NCBI RefSeq assembly: GCF_910596095.1
Contig: NC_056544.1
Location: 14,741,155-14,805,154, forward strand
DNA length: 64,000 nucleotides
Reading direction: 5' to 3'
Source: Thunnus maccoyii
Taxonomy: Eukaryota; Chordata; Actinopteri; Scombriformes; Scombridae
The notes below the pieces were generated by a model. The model was not told the origin of the DNA. It did no database searches and saw nothing but the letters and a program-made list of their open reading frames with translations. Below are positions 36,862 through 50,527 of this stretch, one piece after another. The position numbers and the translations under genes are program-made. Each line of letters opens with the position of its first letter. Within the stretch, counting starts at the first letter, position 1.

Positions 36862-36917
<56 letters not shown>
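36785..36917. repeat. compound (TG)n - (AG)n microsatellite
   Basis: TG units fill 36785-36835. Then come GA units with a short CA block, and an uninterrupted GA run to 36917. It lies between the rc3h1 and KIAA1614 5' ends. Confidence 0.92.
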
Positions 36918-36919
<2 letters not shown>

Positions 36920-37113
36920 CGTATGAATTGAGATAGAGGGAGGGATCAAGTGTATTGACAAATAATAATCATTGCTGAATTAGGCCTATATCCTCTAAAA
37001 CATAAAGTGTTGTTTTTCCACTAACCATCGATCAATAACAAAAATTAGAATAAATTTGGGGTGTCTCATTTAGGCTCTAAGCTCATCCCTTTTAGTTAAA
37101 ACATTCATTTTCA

Positions 37114-37330
37114 TTGGCTTATTATTGTGTGGTGGGAGTCGTTGTGTGCGCTCTGTACTTACGCAACAGAGAGCCTCTCTCTGCGGCTGGTTCGCGAGGC
37201 AAGGACGAAATTAAAGCAGGCATTTTTGTATTCCATTTTTGTCTAATCCTACTGATTTCTGAAGGGATTACCGGACCAGTCATCATTGAGAGACCGCTCT
37301 GGCTCGCCTGACACTGCCTGGACCGGGAGC
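37114..37330 (+). other. possible 5' noncoding exon of the KIAA1614 gene
   Basis: This is relatively GC-rich for the area and ends at a donor-like GAGCTG|TGAGTG or GAGCT|GTGAGT. The first clear coding exon begins about 0.85 kb further on, after the acceptor ATCAATAG at 38162. The remaining 37331-38124 shows nothing recognisable. Confidence 0.3.
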
Positions 37331-38196
37331 TGTGAGTGGAAGAAACACAACATTAGGGTCTGGAAAATCATTAAGGAATCTTTTGTTTTCTTTTTTTTTA
37401 TCCTGAGGGGAAAGTTGCTCCGTCTTCTTGCTTGACTACCGACCTGAGGATGCGCAATACATCATATGCACGGTTGTCGCAGGTTGCATGGACGGTAACT
37501 TAAATTTGTGCTGTTGCATCAATATTTATGATAACTTTGTCATGATGGTCAGCGCTGGAATTGTATTTTAAGGGACACCATCTTCACTAAATATCCAGGT
37601 ACACCATTGTACATTCATTGTGTGTGTTAGTCTATTCATTTAACTAAATTTGGCTGAAACGAATGTGTTGAGAAGTAACTTTGTTCAATTATAAGATTCA
37701 TAATATATTTGTTAAATTGGCCTTGAGCAAAGTATTGTGCATAATGATCTACAGTAGTCTATATGACACAAAATTTTAAAATATTTAAATTTTTTATTGT
37801 TGAATAATTAATCAATCATTTTTACTCAATTTTTTGTTGAACAGGTGACTGATTTACAGAAGAAGTTTTGTTTAGTCAAGTATTGTTGTTTTTGCTTGGC
37901 AAAAAGACCCATATAAAATATTGTTTGTCCGAGTAGGGGCTCAGTTGCAGGCAGCAGTTGCTTATTCTCATTCTAAAGGATTATCCTGTGCACTGCAAAG
38001 TAATCAGCGGATAAGGCAACGTGACTGAATCCACATTACATATCTCTTCACCAGGCAGATCAGATAGAAAGTAGCTGATAACAGAGTTGTACAACAGATA
38101 GACGTAAGAGAGACGAGTCTGCTTGTGGATGAAAATAGTAAAACTTTGTTCTTTATCAATAGGATCTATCTGGACTTTACTGTGCATGACCAGCCA

Positions 38197-41100
38197 ATGG
38201 AGGAAGAGAAGGTGGTGGATGATATCAAAGCAAAATCCACTTCCCCTTTACCCTCTGGGCTTCCCATTAACTGGGGGCTCATTACCGGCCCTGTCCCTGA
38301 GCCTGTTTTCCCAGCATCCTCTTTGGGCACCTCACTTCCCCCGCCTCAAAGTTCAGCTGTGCACGCTCTACAGACCAAGGTGAGATCCCTCACTCAGAGA
38401 AGGACAAGAGCGAGAGACAGAGAGAAGGAAAGAGAGAGGTTGGACGCAGAGGTGCTGTTAAGCAGTCCAGCAGGGCAGATTTCATCTGAAGTCCTTCTCA
38501 GACAGAGGCCCAGAGGAAAGGGTCCGGTTCCACTGCCTGCAACCTCCTGGCGATCAGGTGCTGTGAAGAACTTGAGCAGTAGCGATGAGGAGGAGGAGGT
38601 AGAGGTGCAAGTCAGGTTGGAGATTCACAGCCCTCCAGCTGAAGCACAAGGGCAGCAGGTTTTCCAAGAGGCGTTGGAAACTGAAGAAGAGAAGACAGAG
38701 AGAAATGAGGCTCATGTCAGTTTTCTGACAGGCCAGCCTTGTGGACTTGGGGAGGGCACCAGTCTGGAGAGCCTTCTGTCTGATAACTCGAGCAGTAGTA
38801 AGGATGAGCCATCCCCTCTTCCTCCACTACCTTTGCTCTCCTGCTCTTCTGCCACCTCATCTGCTTCTACAACATCTTCCTCCACGTCTACCACAACAAC
38901 CAGACACTGGGCACCTCCAAAGGGCTTCTGGAGAGTAGCTCGCCCAGAAACATTGCTTCTAAATGGTGTTGGCCCAAACACACCCTCCACTTTACCTTCA
39001 AAGGACTATACTCAGACAGAAGCACCGGGAGAGCCTCAGAGGAAGTCAAAACCTGCAGCAGAGGCAGGTACCAGGAGCGCTGCGGGAAGTGTGGTGGATG
39101 ACAGCGATGCATCCTCAGAATTCAAGCACTCAGACAGCGTGGACTGCTACTTGGACAGGTATGAGCAGAAGGAGACAGACGCCACTGACCCAGTCAAAGA
39201 GCTGTGCAGTTCAGACAGCTGGGAGAGCACGTCTTCACAAAGTGGGATGCTCTTGGCAGATGAGAAACTGAAGGTGAAGCAGAGGGCTTACGCAAAGTTA
39301 AGGGAAAGACAACAAAACTGCAGGGAGGAGAGAGAGCAAAGTGGTGAAGAAAGCACCAGCCAGCATGGAGACGCAACAAACAGAGTGGATTGTAAAGGTA
39401 AGCCTCCTGAAGGAAACTGCATGTATTTAATGTCACACTTAATAATAATGATGTGTTTAATGTGTTTGAAAACTGAGTGAAAGCTTTACTCGTGGTGCTG
39501 AGATTTCAATTTGAGACTATAAGTCACAGATGAGATCCCTCCTCCCGTTTTAAGGTGGTTATTTTTAGTTTGTTGATGAATGGATTGTAATGTCTGACAA
39601 ACTGTTGTAAAGCCTCTGAACTTTTGTTGGGCTTTTGTACAATGACTGGCTCTGCTCAACAAACAAGCAAAAACAGTTGGCATATATTGACATAATTCAG
39701 GCCATCATAAAAGATGAATGAAGGCGTGTGTCTGTTCTTTTTAAAGAAGTGACTCAGTCATGGTTCTGTGATTATCATTCGCAACTTCCTTGTACAGTGT
39801 AGGTAAATATTGTCAGCTGGCAACCGCTGTATTTTTTAGCAGTTAAACAGCTCAGGGGATCTACTGTAGCTTAGCAGTGGAGACGGAATATTCAGATGCA
39901 TATTGCATTTGCATATTCTCCCAACAACAGTCTAAACACTTAAAAATTTTAAAATTGTATTCAAATTGACAAATTCTGTGCCTTCAACAAGCCTTTATCT
40001 GTCTGATGTTGTATGGAAATACAATATGTAACCTGGCTGATTCCCAGTGTTGAGCAGATGTCAGATGTGCAGATGTGCATGAGGATGTTGCTATTATTAG
40101 CAGTCGGAACAGTGGTGGGGGAAGTGTCCCTGATTTTGTATCTCTGTCTGTGCTAATGAATGTCTTTGTATGCATTTCGGGTGACAGATTATGTATTTTC
40201 CCATGCTAGGTATGTGTAATACTGTGTATGTCTTCTGTGTGTGTGTGTTTGAGTGTGTCAATACCAGATAGATGGTCAGTGCAAGACGTACGGGTAAATC
40301 CATGATGATCAGGTGATTTATTTTTCCTCTTCCCTCCGGGATGTCTGCCCCTCACTGGTTGCATAACCTCTGTTTTTTTGAGTGACATTAAGGGTCAGTC
40401 AGGGATAACCTATGAGACTGTCACTGAATCTAATGGTATGAAGGTTTATGTAAATCCTTATGATTATATAAAGACCCAATTACTTTAATACCAACATGTC
40501 TCTCTAGGTCACATTATGGCTGATGGCTCCCTCCATGTTTGCACAAGGCAAACACTAAGACACTGAATAAGAAATGAACACTGAATAGGAATTAAATACA
40601 TTACACCTGCAGGTTAAATGTAGAGGAAAACAGAGACTGGAACGACTCAATGTTTTGTAAATAGAAAACTTTGTAGCAGTAATCATATTCATGTTGTTAA
40701 AATGGCTGAACCATAAAATGTAACATCATTGCTGCCATAATCACACCATCTAACATTTCCAGATCTGCTAATATTTTTACTTTTCCCCTCTGTTTCATGC
40801 CAGGTGCCCCTGGGGTTTTGGACATCTCAGACTCAGCCATTCTTGCCCAGGAACTTGAACCCTATTTGAGGTGAGCAATGCAATGCTGCTTTACGTGCTT
40901 GGCAGGGGTGGTGACATACAACTCCTATGCACTATGTATATCCCCTCTGCATAAATTCCACTCTCATAGATCCACTTGTGGCACTTTGTTTCCCCTGGAT
41001 TGAAGCAGTTAGAGTGCCAAACAAACTGTGTGAGTAAAATAACCATTGTGACAACAGGAATACATTATTTATTCAAGAGGTAATGCAAGCATTATTTAAA

Positions 41101-44100
41101 ATATTAAATAGAATATGCTTTTAAAGAAGCATAAAATTTCAATTTGATATATTGATGAAGCTGTTTTTTTACCAAAATGAAACTATGAAATAAATCTCTT
41201 AATTGCATTGTGACACATTACGATAGGGACCAAACCAAACCAAACCGAACCAAACGTGAATATTTTGTGCAACTGAACAATAAAAACACAAATTTCTATA
41301 AAAAAAAATAAAGTTTGGCTTTTTACTTCAACTTCAGCAATGATGCCAATTGTCAACTTTATTGTCCATTAGAAAAAACACACAACACAAACAAGGCACA
41401 ATACATACATTAAAATAAAAAGAAAAACATTGTCACTTTTATATATATATATATATTTAAAAGACAATTAATCCAATGTTTCCACAGGGGTGACTGGTTT
41501 TGTACAACACTGAAACCAGGATTTGCCAGCAGCATGATAATGGCGTCCTAAGAATCATTCAGTCGACAAATAGATTTGTACATCAGATTTCTCAATAGAG
41601 CCTGAAAAGTGTTGACACCTGCATTACAAAAGAAATTGCACCACCCAGGTTTTTTTTTTAAAGTAATACAGTCATTATAGGCAACCTGAAGCTTATGCAT
41701 GCTCCCCTTTTTAAACTTGGCCCACAAGGGGGAAGTATAGAGGGAAGTGCAATATGCTCTAAAGAGATTTATTTTAACATGGTCTGAACACATGTAGAAT
41801 TTTCTTGCCAACATGTTAGCTTGAGCATATAATATATAGCACTGCCAATATTTAGAGGTCATTATTATTAAGGGGATTATTATTATTATCATCATAAACT
41901 GCAGATTGGAACAGAAGCATACGGGATACCAAAACAAACTGCTAATTATACCGTGTTTGCCAATGTTGGGATAAAAGATTGACATGACAAACTGTAATCT
42001 ATTGAATCACAACATGTTCTCCTCTTGACACACAGGGGAAAATGAATCACACTCACTCCATGACAAGGATAATCCACATGGCTGATGTATCATGCTATCT
42101 TTATCGCAGGGCCAGGGGATAAAGACAAGTACAGACGATGAAGCACAATGCAGAGCAGCTTAGCTGCTGGGCATAAGGAGAGATGGATGGATGACGTGTT
42201 TCTCTGCTGCTCACCACCAGTGCCACGCCCCATTCTATCTATCTGATATTACATAAGGCAGCTTAGGAAGATGCAGCTTGATTCATTCTATGTTAAGTCA
42301 ATCTGTGGAGGATGTGATGTTGCTGGATATGTCATAGTGTTGCACATTTAAATACTTCATCAAATGCTCAATTTCATTCACCTCTATGTTATTTTCATGA
42401 CCAAAATTATTTCTTTTGGTCCTAAATTGCATCTATCCGTCTCTGTTGATGTTCAGGTCTCTTCTCGTAATCAATGATGACCTTCCTCTGAGCCCAAGAC
42501 ATGAGCAAGCCAAGCGTCTCCTGGAGCGAGCACGACTCAAGGCTCGTTCCACTCATGTTAAAGGCGATCGCCCCTGCAGACGCTCCCATTCTGATCAGAG
42601 ATCCACAGCGTAAGTTGATTACATCTACCTACAGTACTGTGCAAACATTTTAACCGCTGAAATCCAAGTGAGGATGCTTCCAAAAATAACGCCATGAATA
42701 GTTTGCATTTATCAGTTCATACAACTTCATACAAAGTTCAGTAAACAGAGGAAACACAAATAAAATCAGTATTTGGTGTGAGCACGCTTTGCCTTTAAAA
42801 CAACACCAATTCTCCTCGGTACACCCGTACACAGTTTTTCAAAGTACTTGGTAGGTAGTTGTTCCAAACATCTTCTCGTGGAGAAGTTGCCACAGTTCAT
42901 CTGTGGATTTAGACTGTCTCAGTTGCTTCTGTCTCTTGATGTAATCCTAGACTGACTCGTTGATGTTGAGATCAGGGCTCTGTACGGGCCATACCATCTG
43001 TTGCAGGACTTGTTCTTCTTGTTGCTGAAGATGGTTCTTTATGATTCTGGCTGTATGTTTGGGGAGGTTGTCATGTTGCAAACTAAATTTGGGACCAATC
43101 ACATGCCTCCCTGATGGTATTGCATTATGGATAATAATGTAAACATTTTAAGTGTGTAAAAGGTTTGCACAGTACTGTATGTTGGCAAGGACTTCCTTGG
43201 CTTCTTCAAAATCTTTATTTTTGTTTCCTTTGTCTGTTTTATCCCTTGTGTCTCCATTATGTTTCTCTCTGCTTTATATCCCTCTCTTGCACTTGGCCTG
43301 TTTTAGCAAAGCTAATGTTGCATAACTGAAAATAAGTTAAAGCTTTGCAACCTGACTATGCTTTGTAAGTACAAACACAGAGATGACAGTGTCGTGAAAA
43401 TGTTTGGTGTCATTCTGTTTATGTAATCGCATATACGTCACACAGTTTTATTCCTGAAATCCCCTTAAATCAGCAAAGCATTCACTTAATTTAGAATTAC
43501 GGGCATTTACAATCTTGACTGCATAACAAACCTGTTGTTAGACTATCTGTAGACCCTGCATACTGTATTTGTCATTACAATATACCTTGTCTTTGGTTTA
43601 TTCTATCATAAGAAACCCCTTATTCTGAAAATAAGCACCATATAAGGGGATAAGAGAGGTATCCCACACATAGAATATTGCAAGCTCCCAAACAATGTAT
43701 AAGACAAAGTTTCGATCTTGAAGGTCTTTGTCAGGCATATATGAACATACCCTGAGAAGCCTTCCTGCTTGTGATAGGCTATTTTATTTGACTGAGATTT
43801 AGTTTCATTTTCATGTTCACTTTTGCTTTAGTTCTGGCTCACTTTCATAGGATACTAGCATATAAACTGAGTTCAACACAAGAGTAACTCCTACAGACAA
43901 AATTTATAGTCCACTGAATGTCTGTGATATGCATTCACTGTTTCTCTGTTTCTTGCAGTAAGAAGCAACAAGTTGAGTCTCCCTGTGCAGCATCAGTACA
44001 GAAAGTTGTTCAAACAAAAGAAGATCTTACAGCTCAAACTGTATCTGGTCCCCTCCTCGTCCCCGACCAAAAAGACACTTCCCCCAGTGATCAGGGCAGT

Positions 44101-46729
44101 CGATCCAGACGGTATGGTTGTTCACCCACACGGGTACGCTTCGAGGATGAATCAGAGAAAGAGGCGGAGTCTCGGTACTTAGACAGGGTGAGACAACGAG
44201 GCAGACCTGGGATGAAGTCCAAGAGTAAGGAAAGTAACACCGATTCAAGCAGTAGTGGTTCAGAGAGGAGTAGAAGCCATAGAAGTGTCTCCGTGCCTCC
44301 TGCACAGAAGCAAGAAGATGTGGGTGTCGGTGGTGAGGCCACAACAGTGATTAAAGAGATAATAGTGCTGGTGAAGAAATGTGAGGCGTGTGGCTCTGTA
44401 ATCAGGGAACCTCAACCAGCCTCATCACTGTCAGATCCACAGAACATTGAGCAACAGGTGGGCAACCCAGAGGACCCACGGGGAAAAGCAGTTCCTCGCT
44501 GGGTGCCTCCAAACAAACCAGAAGTGAGTACTCGTCCTAAGGCTCCTCTAACTGTCACTTTTGCTGGAGCTTATGTGCTGGGGGAAAATAAAGAGAGTAG
44601 TACAGGATGGAAATCTTCAGGGTTTGGGAAACTTAGGAGAAGGAGCAGGAAAGGAGAAAGCAGGCTAGAGTCTGGCCATGGCCCTTACGGTCCGTCATGG
44701 GCTCAGCGGCGTAACTCTAATCCCAGGAACAGAGTGAATTTGAGCAGAGCCGTTTCCTTCGCCCCTGGCAGTCCCATCACTCTGGAGCCACATTTGCTAG
44801 AGGCATCTGGCGGAATAAGGGAATCACCTCCCCCTTCTCTTCCTATAAAGTCAGCTCTGAAGTCAAGCTCAAGGAATCGCTCTGCTGCAGGTCAGTCCAC
44901 AGTGCAGTTCCAGATTACCTCAAATCAGGGAGGTGAAGGCACGTCTCAGCATTCAGCCCTCATAGACTCACCAGAGGCTAGGAGGGAGTCCCCAGTGTCA
45001 TTAACCCAAGGGACGCCTGCAACAAGCAGCCCAGTGCCCTGTATCAGGCCCTCCACTCTGAGGTACTCACCAGCCCGGCTCACCACAGATATGCCAGCTG
45101 CTGAAGTCTGGGATGCCACTCCAGATGGAGCAGGTGAGTGGTCAGTGAGGATGAGCAGGGCCATATGTTGACTTCAGTTCTTGTAGAAAATAGTACAGAG
45201 TTGAGGACCCTTAGTTTCTGCTGTTTATATGCTACCTTTTTATGAAAGAATCTATTATTCTGGAAAAGTAGCGTTGAAACACTCAGAATCTTTACTTTAG
45301 TAAAAGTAGTAATACAACAGTGTAAATGTATGTTTCAATTAAAGGTCCTGCATTCAAAAGTTTGCTTTAGTAAAAGTACAGAGGTATTACCAGCAACATT
45401 CATCGAAAGTAAGCACATCCTTTCAGAGGATATTGCATTATACATACTATATACATACATGTTATATCATTGTATTGATGCATTAAAATGTAGTCAGCAT
45501 TTTAGTGTTGTAGATGGTCGAAGTGAAGCTAATTTAGGTACTTTCATCACTATGAATGTCTCATATTTTATAAACTGGTTAGATATTTTGCATGAAAAGT
45601 TTTTATCTGCAAAGCATCTAGTGAATATAGCAGTTAGATATGTGGAATGTGGCGGAAGAAAAGTACAATATTTCCCTCTGAAATGCAGTGGAGTGGAAGT
45701 ATGAAGCAGCATTTTGTGTAAATATTGAATTTATGTACAGTACTTGTGTAAATGTACTAGTTACTTGTGGAAAAGTGGAGATTCTGCTAAAGAACTGCAC
45801 TTTCTACATAGATTAGGAAATCATAGCTGAAAACTGTTGATGGTATTCACACCATCACATTTAAAATCTTGCAGATTGTATAGAATAGAAAAGAATGATT
45901 CTTTGGCACCCAGACAGTAAATTGTGTTCTATCAGCAGGTCTGAGTGGAGACACTGGTCCTGGTTCGGAGTGTCGTACCGCTCTGCGCGGCCTGGCTATG
46001 TCTCGGGCTGAGGATCTTAGAGCCGAGCTGTTGAGAGCAGAGCATCTGAAAGCTGAGGCCATATGGGAGGAAAACTCTGATGGGTCCAGGTAAGCCAAGA
46101 TAACAACGCTCTTGTCATAGCTTAGAAAATAAATCCCTTGCCCCCACCAGCGCTGCTCCCAAAACTACTTGAGCGTGCTAGTGGTAGCAGTTAGGAGATT
46201 AAAACCTTGACCTACAATCCACAGGATGTTATTGTTCAGGAATACTTTGTGAATATCAAGACAATCCTGCCCTCTTCTGGAAGTTAAAAGCATTAGCAGA
46301 ATGATAAAACTATAAGCAAGATACTATACTCTTTGCAACAGTTCATAAACAGTTATGTTGATTGGTAATTTAGTTTAGTTGGTGTTGCAGTTGGGTCTAG
46401 ATTACTGTTTGAGATTATATTACTGTGCAGTAAAATACCTATAACCTCCCCTACAGAAAGCTGGATGGACGGCCAAAGCTCTTCCTGCGTCGCTTCTTTT
46501 CCTCCATTGGTTTGAACAGTGTTGGTAGACTAGTGAAAGGAGGCCGCTCCAGCAGTATGGAACAGCTCAGTATCCCCACTGCACCCCGGGCCAGCTCAAC
46601 TTCCCCAAGCCCCACACGCAGACCACAGCCCACCATCCGCATACAGAGGACACCCTCTCTGCAGACCTTGAACACGGTGAGCAATGCAAGTGTAGATGTT
46701 TCCTGCCATGTGATCTTGGTTCAGGGCTG

Positions 46730-46764
<35 letters not shown>

Positions 46765-48209
46765 TCAAACAGGTAGACCAAAGGGAGAAAACATTTTTTT
46801 ACATGTCTGTAAACTCCCAGTTGCCTCTTTGAAGTACCTTTCACTACTTATTTGTCATAGTGGACCCACCAAGGCTTTGAAGTATTACCAACCTTACTGC
46901 CTGACACTGGGAACAGAAATAATGTATTCCAGGTTGTCTGTGTTTTCTTGTACTTTCTGTGGCAGCCACCCTAAACAGATATAAAGAACTCTCTGCCAAA
47001 AGCTGATACGGTGAATTTTGGCAATATCAAATACAGAATTTGTTACAATGTCATTTATCTGCCACTAGGTGCTGCCACTGGCCCAACTGCGCAAAGCCTC
47101 CTCTGTTCAGAGTTTAGAGAGGAGAACAGAGCGTACAACAATATTGGGAGAAGTGCAGATACCATATGGCCTGGCACCCAGGTAGGTTTCAAAGAAAAAT
47201 AGTGATACAGAGATCCAAGTAAATATCTTGACTGAAATAACTACATTTCTGCTATTACAGCCCTGATAGCCCTCAGCTGGAGCTTCACAGGGCCTTGAGT
47301 GTTGAAGACATACTTGCCTCCAGAATAGTGCGTCCAGTAGGCCGGGTCACTCAGGCTTTTCCTGATGGGTCCCTCCTCCTGGAGCTCATTAGACCCCCAA
47401 ATGGTCCTTTTGGTTTTGTCATCTCAAGGGGCAAAGGTCGACCTGACACAGGTAGCTTGTTTTAATCCACATTCTCTTTGTAACTAATGTTTTAAATGTA
47501 GAGCTTGGTTTTACAGTTGTTTTGTTAATCATGGTGGTTACTTTATTTGCCTGAGCTAACTGCCAGGGTGTTCTTCAATGATGTGTTGTGTATCTTGAAA
47601 ATAGAAAAAGAAAGACAATATAATCAAAATGTCATAGTTCAGATATAAATTTGCCTTTGGGTCTTTACTGTTAAAAGCAAACTAGGTAAAATTGGCAATC
47701 AAACATAATCAGATATATAATCAAACATGTCAAAACACAGGGCCAATTTAGCAGAAATTCTCTAGTTCATATTATTTGTAAAATGTGTAACAATGCTTCT
47801 CATCGAAGCTGTTTATGTTGATTATACTGAATACAATTTTGCATATACTCTATATATTGTATGATTCACTATACTCAAATGCATCATATCTCTGTTTTCT
47901 GCTTCCACCTCTTTTCCTCCACTTTCCAAATTGCACTTCCTCGCTCCATTCTTTCACTATCCAATCATTTCTTTACCTTCCTTTCATCTGTCCTTCTTTT
48001 TGCTCCCTCCTCTAGGTGTATATGTCGAGAAAGTGGGTGATGGTAGTGGTGAAGGCCCTTATGTAGGTCTCCTGGGCATTGGCGATGAAATTCTACAGGT
48101 AAATGGAGAGGCTGTGGCTGGACTCAGTCTGGACCAGGTGACACGGCTCATGACACGGGAAAGCATTGCTTCTCTTCGGATAATGCCGGCCCGACGCAAC
48201 CAGCGCTGA
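38197..48209 (+). CDS. kiaa1614: KIAA1614 orthologue, uncharacterised protein with C-terminal PDZ domain
   Basis: Nine coding exons: 38197-39397, 40804-40870, 42457-42609, 43959-45133, 45939-46089, 46457-46676, 47069-47181, 47261-47451, 48016-48209. They total 1154 codons plus stop (human KIAA1614 is about 1190). The protein is mostly low-complexity, rich in Ser, Glu and Arg. A conserved block RVRFEDESEKEAESRYLDR at about residues 532-550 matches the DUF4685 signature I associate with KIAA1614. A PDZ domain spans about residues 1065-1147: GFVI at 1078-1081 serves as the carboxylate-binding loop, and GLLGIGDEILQVNG is the usual PDZ beta-strand block. The function is unknown; scaffolding is inferred from the PDZ. 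The frame is open upstream to 38125, but MEEEKVV at 38197 follows the acceptor at 38162 and is the first in-frame Met. Confidence 0.82.
41340..41985 (-). mobile_element. 3' end of a non-LTR retrotransposon (LINE)
   Basis: In KIAA1614 intron 2, the minus strand encodes the tail of a LINE reverse transcriptase. The pattern includes ANMLARKFYMCS, INLFRAYCTSLYTSPLWAKF, KLQVAYNDC and NTFQALLRNLMYKSICRLND. The 3' UTR ends near 41350 with TGGACAATAAAGTTGAC read on the minus strand. The element is 5'-truncated, and the reading frame is shifted in the KKKPGW region. The clade is not certain (Rex1/L2-like in flavour). Confidence 0.75.
42632..43177. mobile_element. Tc1/mariner-type non-autonomous element
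   Basis: A 546-bp element in KIAA1614 intron 3. The terminal inverted repeats start CAGTACTGTGCAAAC at both ends, and TA dinucleotides flank each side (42630-42631 and 43178-43179), the Tc1/mariner target signature. The interior on the minus strand retains a decayed transposase C-terminus (CCCTGATCTCAACATCAAC, as in the PDLNPIE block), so it is a deletion derivative of a Tc1-like transposon. Confidence 0.85.
45230..45790. repeat. teleost interspersed repeat, copy 2
   Basis: In KIAA1614 intron 4. It shares CCCTCTGAAATGCAGTGGAG, AGCATTTTAGTGTTGTAG and GTACAGTACTTG..AAATGTACTAGTTACTT with the family also seen at 4980-5330. It is longer here, with an interior TGCATTAAAATGTAGTCAGC. Confidence 0.55.
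46733..46761. repeat. poly(T) tract in KIAA1614 intron 6
   Basis: An uninterrupted run of close to 30 T starting about 55 bp after the exon 6 donor. Confidence 0.9.
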
Positions 48210-49139
48210 ATGGGAAGATGGGCATGGCACACAGCCATTTCTCCAGTAGCTGTGGATTATAATTGGCCACTGCAAACACTGCTGATGGACTATAAAGTAT
48301 TGTAGATAGTCAGTGTATATTTCAGGGCAGTTTCATATAGCAAAACGGCTACATGTGATAACAGGGTTAGAGGTTCATTTCACATGAATGTAACCTGAAC
48401 AATATGACACTACAAGGGACTTTGGATTAAAATGGCAAATGGTTAAAAATAACAAATCTAAAACCAAACAAATGCGCTAGAGTGGACTAGTTAGAAACTG
48501 GATTAGAGAATATTGTGATTCTAATTCAAAAGTAACACCAGTGATACTGATTAAAACCCAGAATGACTTGTTTTTGAGCATGACTTTGTGTTTCATTGTC
48601 ATATTTGGATTATTAGGAGTAATTTCATCCAATATATATATGTTTATCCCCATCCTAAAATCTCTCCAAATCAAACTCTCTCCAAATTAATAAAAGTGAC
48701 ACATTTTAATTAGGAAAACAAAGGGGCTACTTTTGCCTGCATTTTGACATTTTGACTGCCCTTTTACTCATGTGATGTTCTAATTGTGATTTATTTTGCT
48801 TTTTGATAGTTACAACACACAGAGTGAGACACCATACTGTTCAGTGAGGGTGTGGAACCGTGTTGTGTCACATGTTTTCAGTTTTATACATCCTCAATAA
48901 TCTTGTTTGATTATTTCAGGTGATCAGGATGTGCCACACATTTTATCTTTTGCTCACAAGACCCTCAAACCACGAGCTATTTGCACAAGCACAATATTTC
49001 ATTTTTAAAAAAAAAGAAATATGGCATCCTCCTCTGGATCACAAATATGTCTGAGCAAAAAAGCAAATACTCGTTTCTTCTTTTCAGTCACGTGCTGTAT
49101 CGCCTATTCCTCCATGAGATTGATACTGGTTTGCTTCTG

Positions 49140-49145
49140 AATAAA
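49140..49145 (+). terminator. poly(A) signal of the KIAA1614 gene
   Basis: AATAAA about 930 bp after the stop codon. Another AATAAA occurs at about 48690 and could serve as a proximal site. The stretch 48210-49139 has the AT-rich look of a 3' UTR. Between 49150 and 50500 I see nothing assignable. Confidence 0.6.
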
Positions 49146-50527
49146 GATTATTTATTTTGTCAAACTTTTTATTCTTGATTGTTACATGAATTAATTATGC
49201 ACACCTAAGCCACATAAATGGTAAAACAACTCCAAAAGGTATAGCCTATAATATCAGATTCTGTTCCATTCACTTAGATTCATCAACATATTTGAAATAT
49301 TTAAACTTTTAGAGTGTCGTTTCTTACAGGAATTCATAAAGTTATATTATTGTGTTGAAAGTACAGCTCATGAAACTTAAAACTGTAGTCAGCCATTACT
49401 CTTTACAGGTTCTAATATAGTTCTATTCTGCACATTTAAAATGATTAATTTGCAGCTGAAGTAGTGCTGAGTGCCCCCCAAAAATCTTGGCACAATCGCG
49501 ATTTCATTAGAAGGTGCTTACACAGAACTTTAAAGGGATTATGTCAGGCTATGCTGTTAAGCAGGATGTGGGATGGTGGTCGTGACTGCTGCTTCAACAG
49601 GTCTGTTTAAAGGTCGTGACTGATTGTGGTACTCGCATTTTTTTTTCTAAACACATGTTTCATAGTTCTATCTGTATCTACTGTATCTTTATATCCAATA
49701 ACCCAGCCTGCGCTCCCCACTTCACAGGTTTATTTGACTATAGATTTAGGCCTATTTGCTTATTTAAATGTATACATTTATTTGACTAAAAAGGAGAAGA
49801 AAGCTGTGTGAAAAATCCGTTATTAGGATGTACCTGCTACCATTTAGGCTGTTCTGAATGTGCTCTGATAGCGTGTCACCGTTGATGCTGCTGCTCTTTT
49901 ATCTGATGCGGCCAGAAGCCGATGCGCTTTTATCTCCTCCAGCCATGACTCCCCACGGACCCCGGGAACCGCCGTCCAAGGCCCCCAACACAGACAATGA
50001 CACGCAATAGCCCATTTATTTATTAATCTATCTATGTATTTATTTATATCAATAAAGTATTGTTCCCCATTCAATTAAGACATCCTTATCATAATTGGAG
50101 CCGCATCATTTTAGCAATCTATTCCTATCAGTGGCACATCCAGGCTCAGGGCGCAGTAATGGATATGGATTAATGGATATGTTGTTACTCTTTTTAGGAA
50201 AAAAACGAAAAAAAACAAAAAAAAACAAAACAACAACAACTAGTCGACCCTCTGCTATTACCAGTTATCTTATTTCAGGATAAATGGGCTTAGCGGAAAA
50301 CCCTTTTGTTGAAAATATAAATAGGTCAAAAGCTTAACCTGAGTTTTTGTTTCTTTCATCAAAAAAATTAAAACACCTCAACTATAGCTCAGGCTACTGT
50401 ATATACCTCACGTTGTTACAGGCGCTGTGCCTGTTTGCTTTTTTTTAATGCTTTGCCCTCCACAAGCCTATATAGCCCACGACAGCCAAATAATAATGAA
50501 TCATTTCATAAATAATGGGTTTAGGGG

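Noticed and set aside
38125-38196. An earlier KIAA1614 start at MDENSK (38125)
   Set aside because: That Met lies before the likely acceptor at 38162, in intron or leader sequence. The in-frame ATG at 38197 is preferred.
38712-38990. Minus-strand open frames in the KIAA1614 first coding exon
   Set aside because: Antisense shadows of a Ser/Thr-rich coding exon; no splice or family support.
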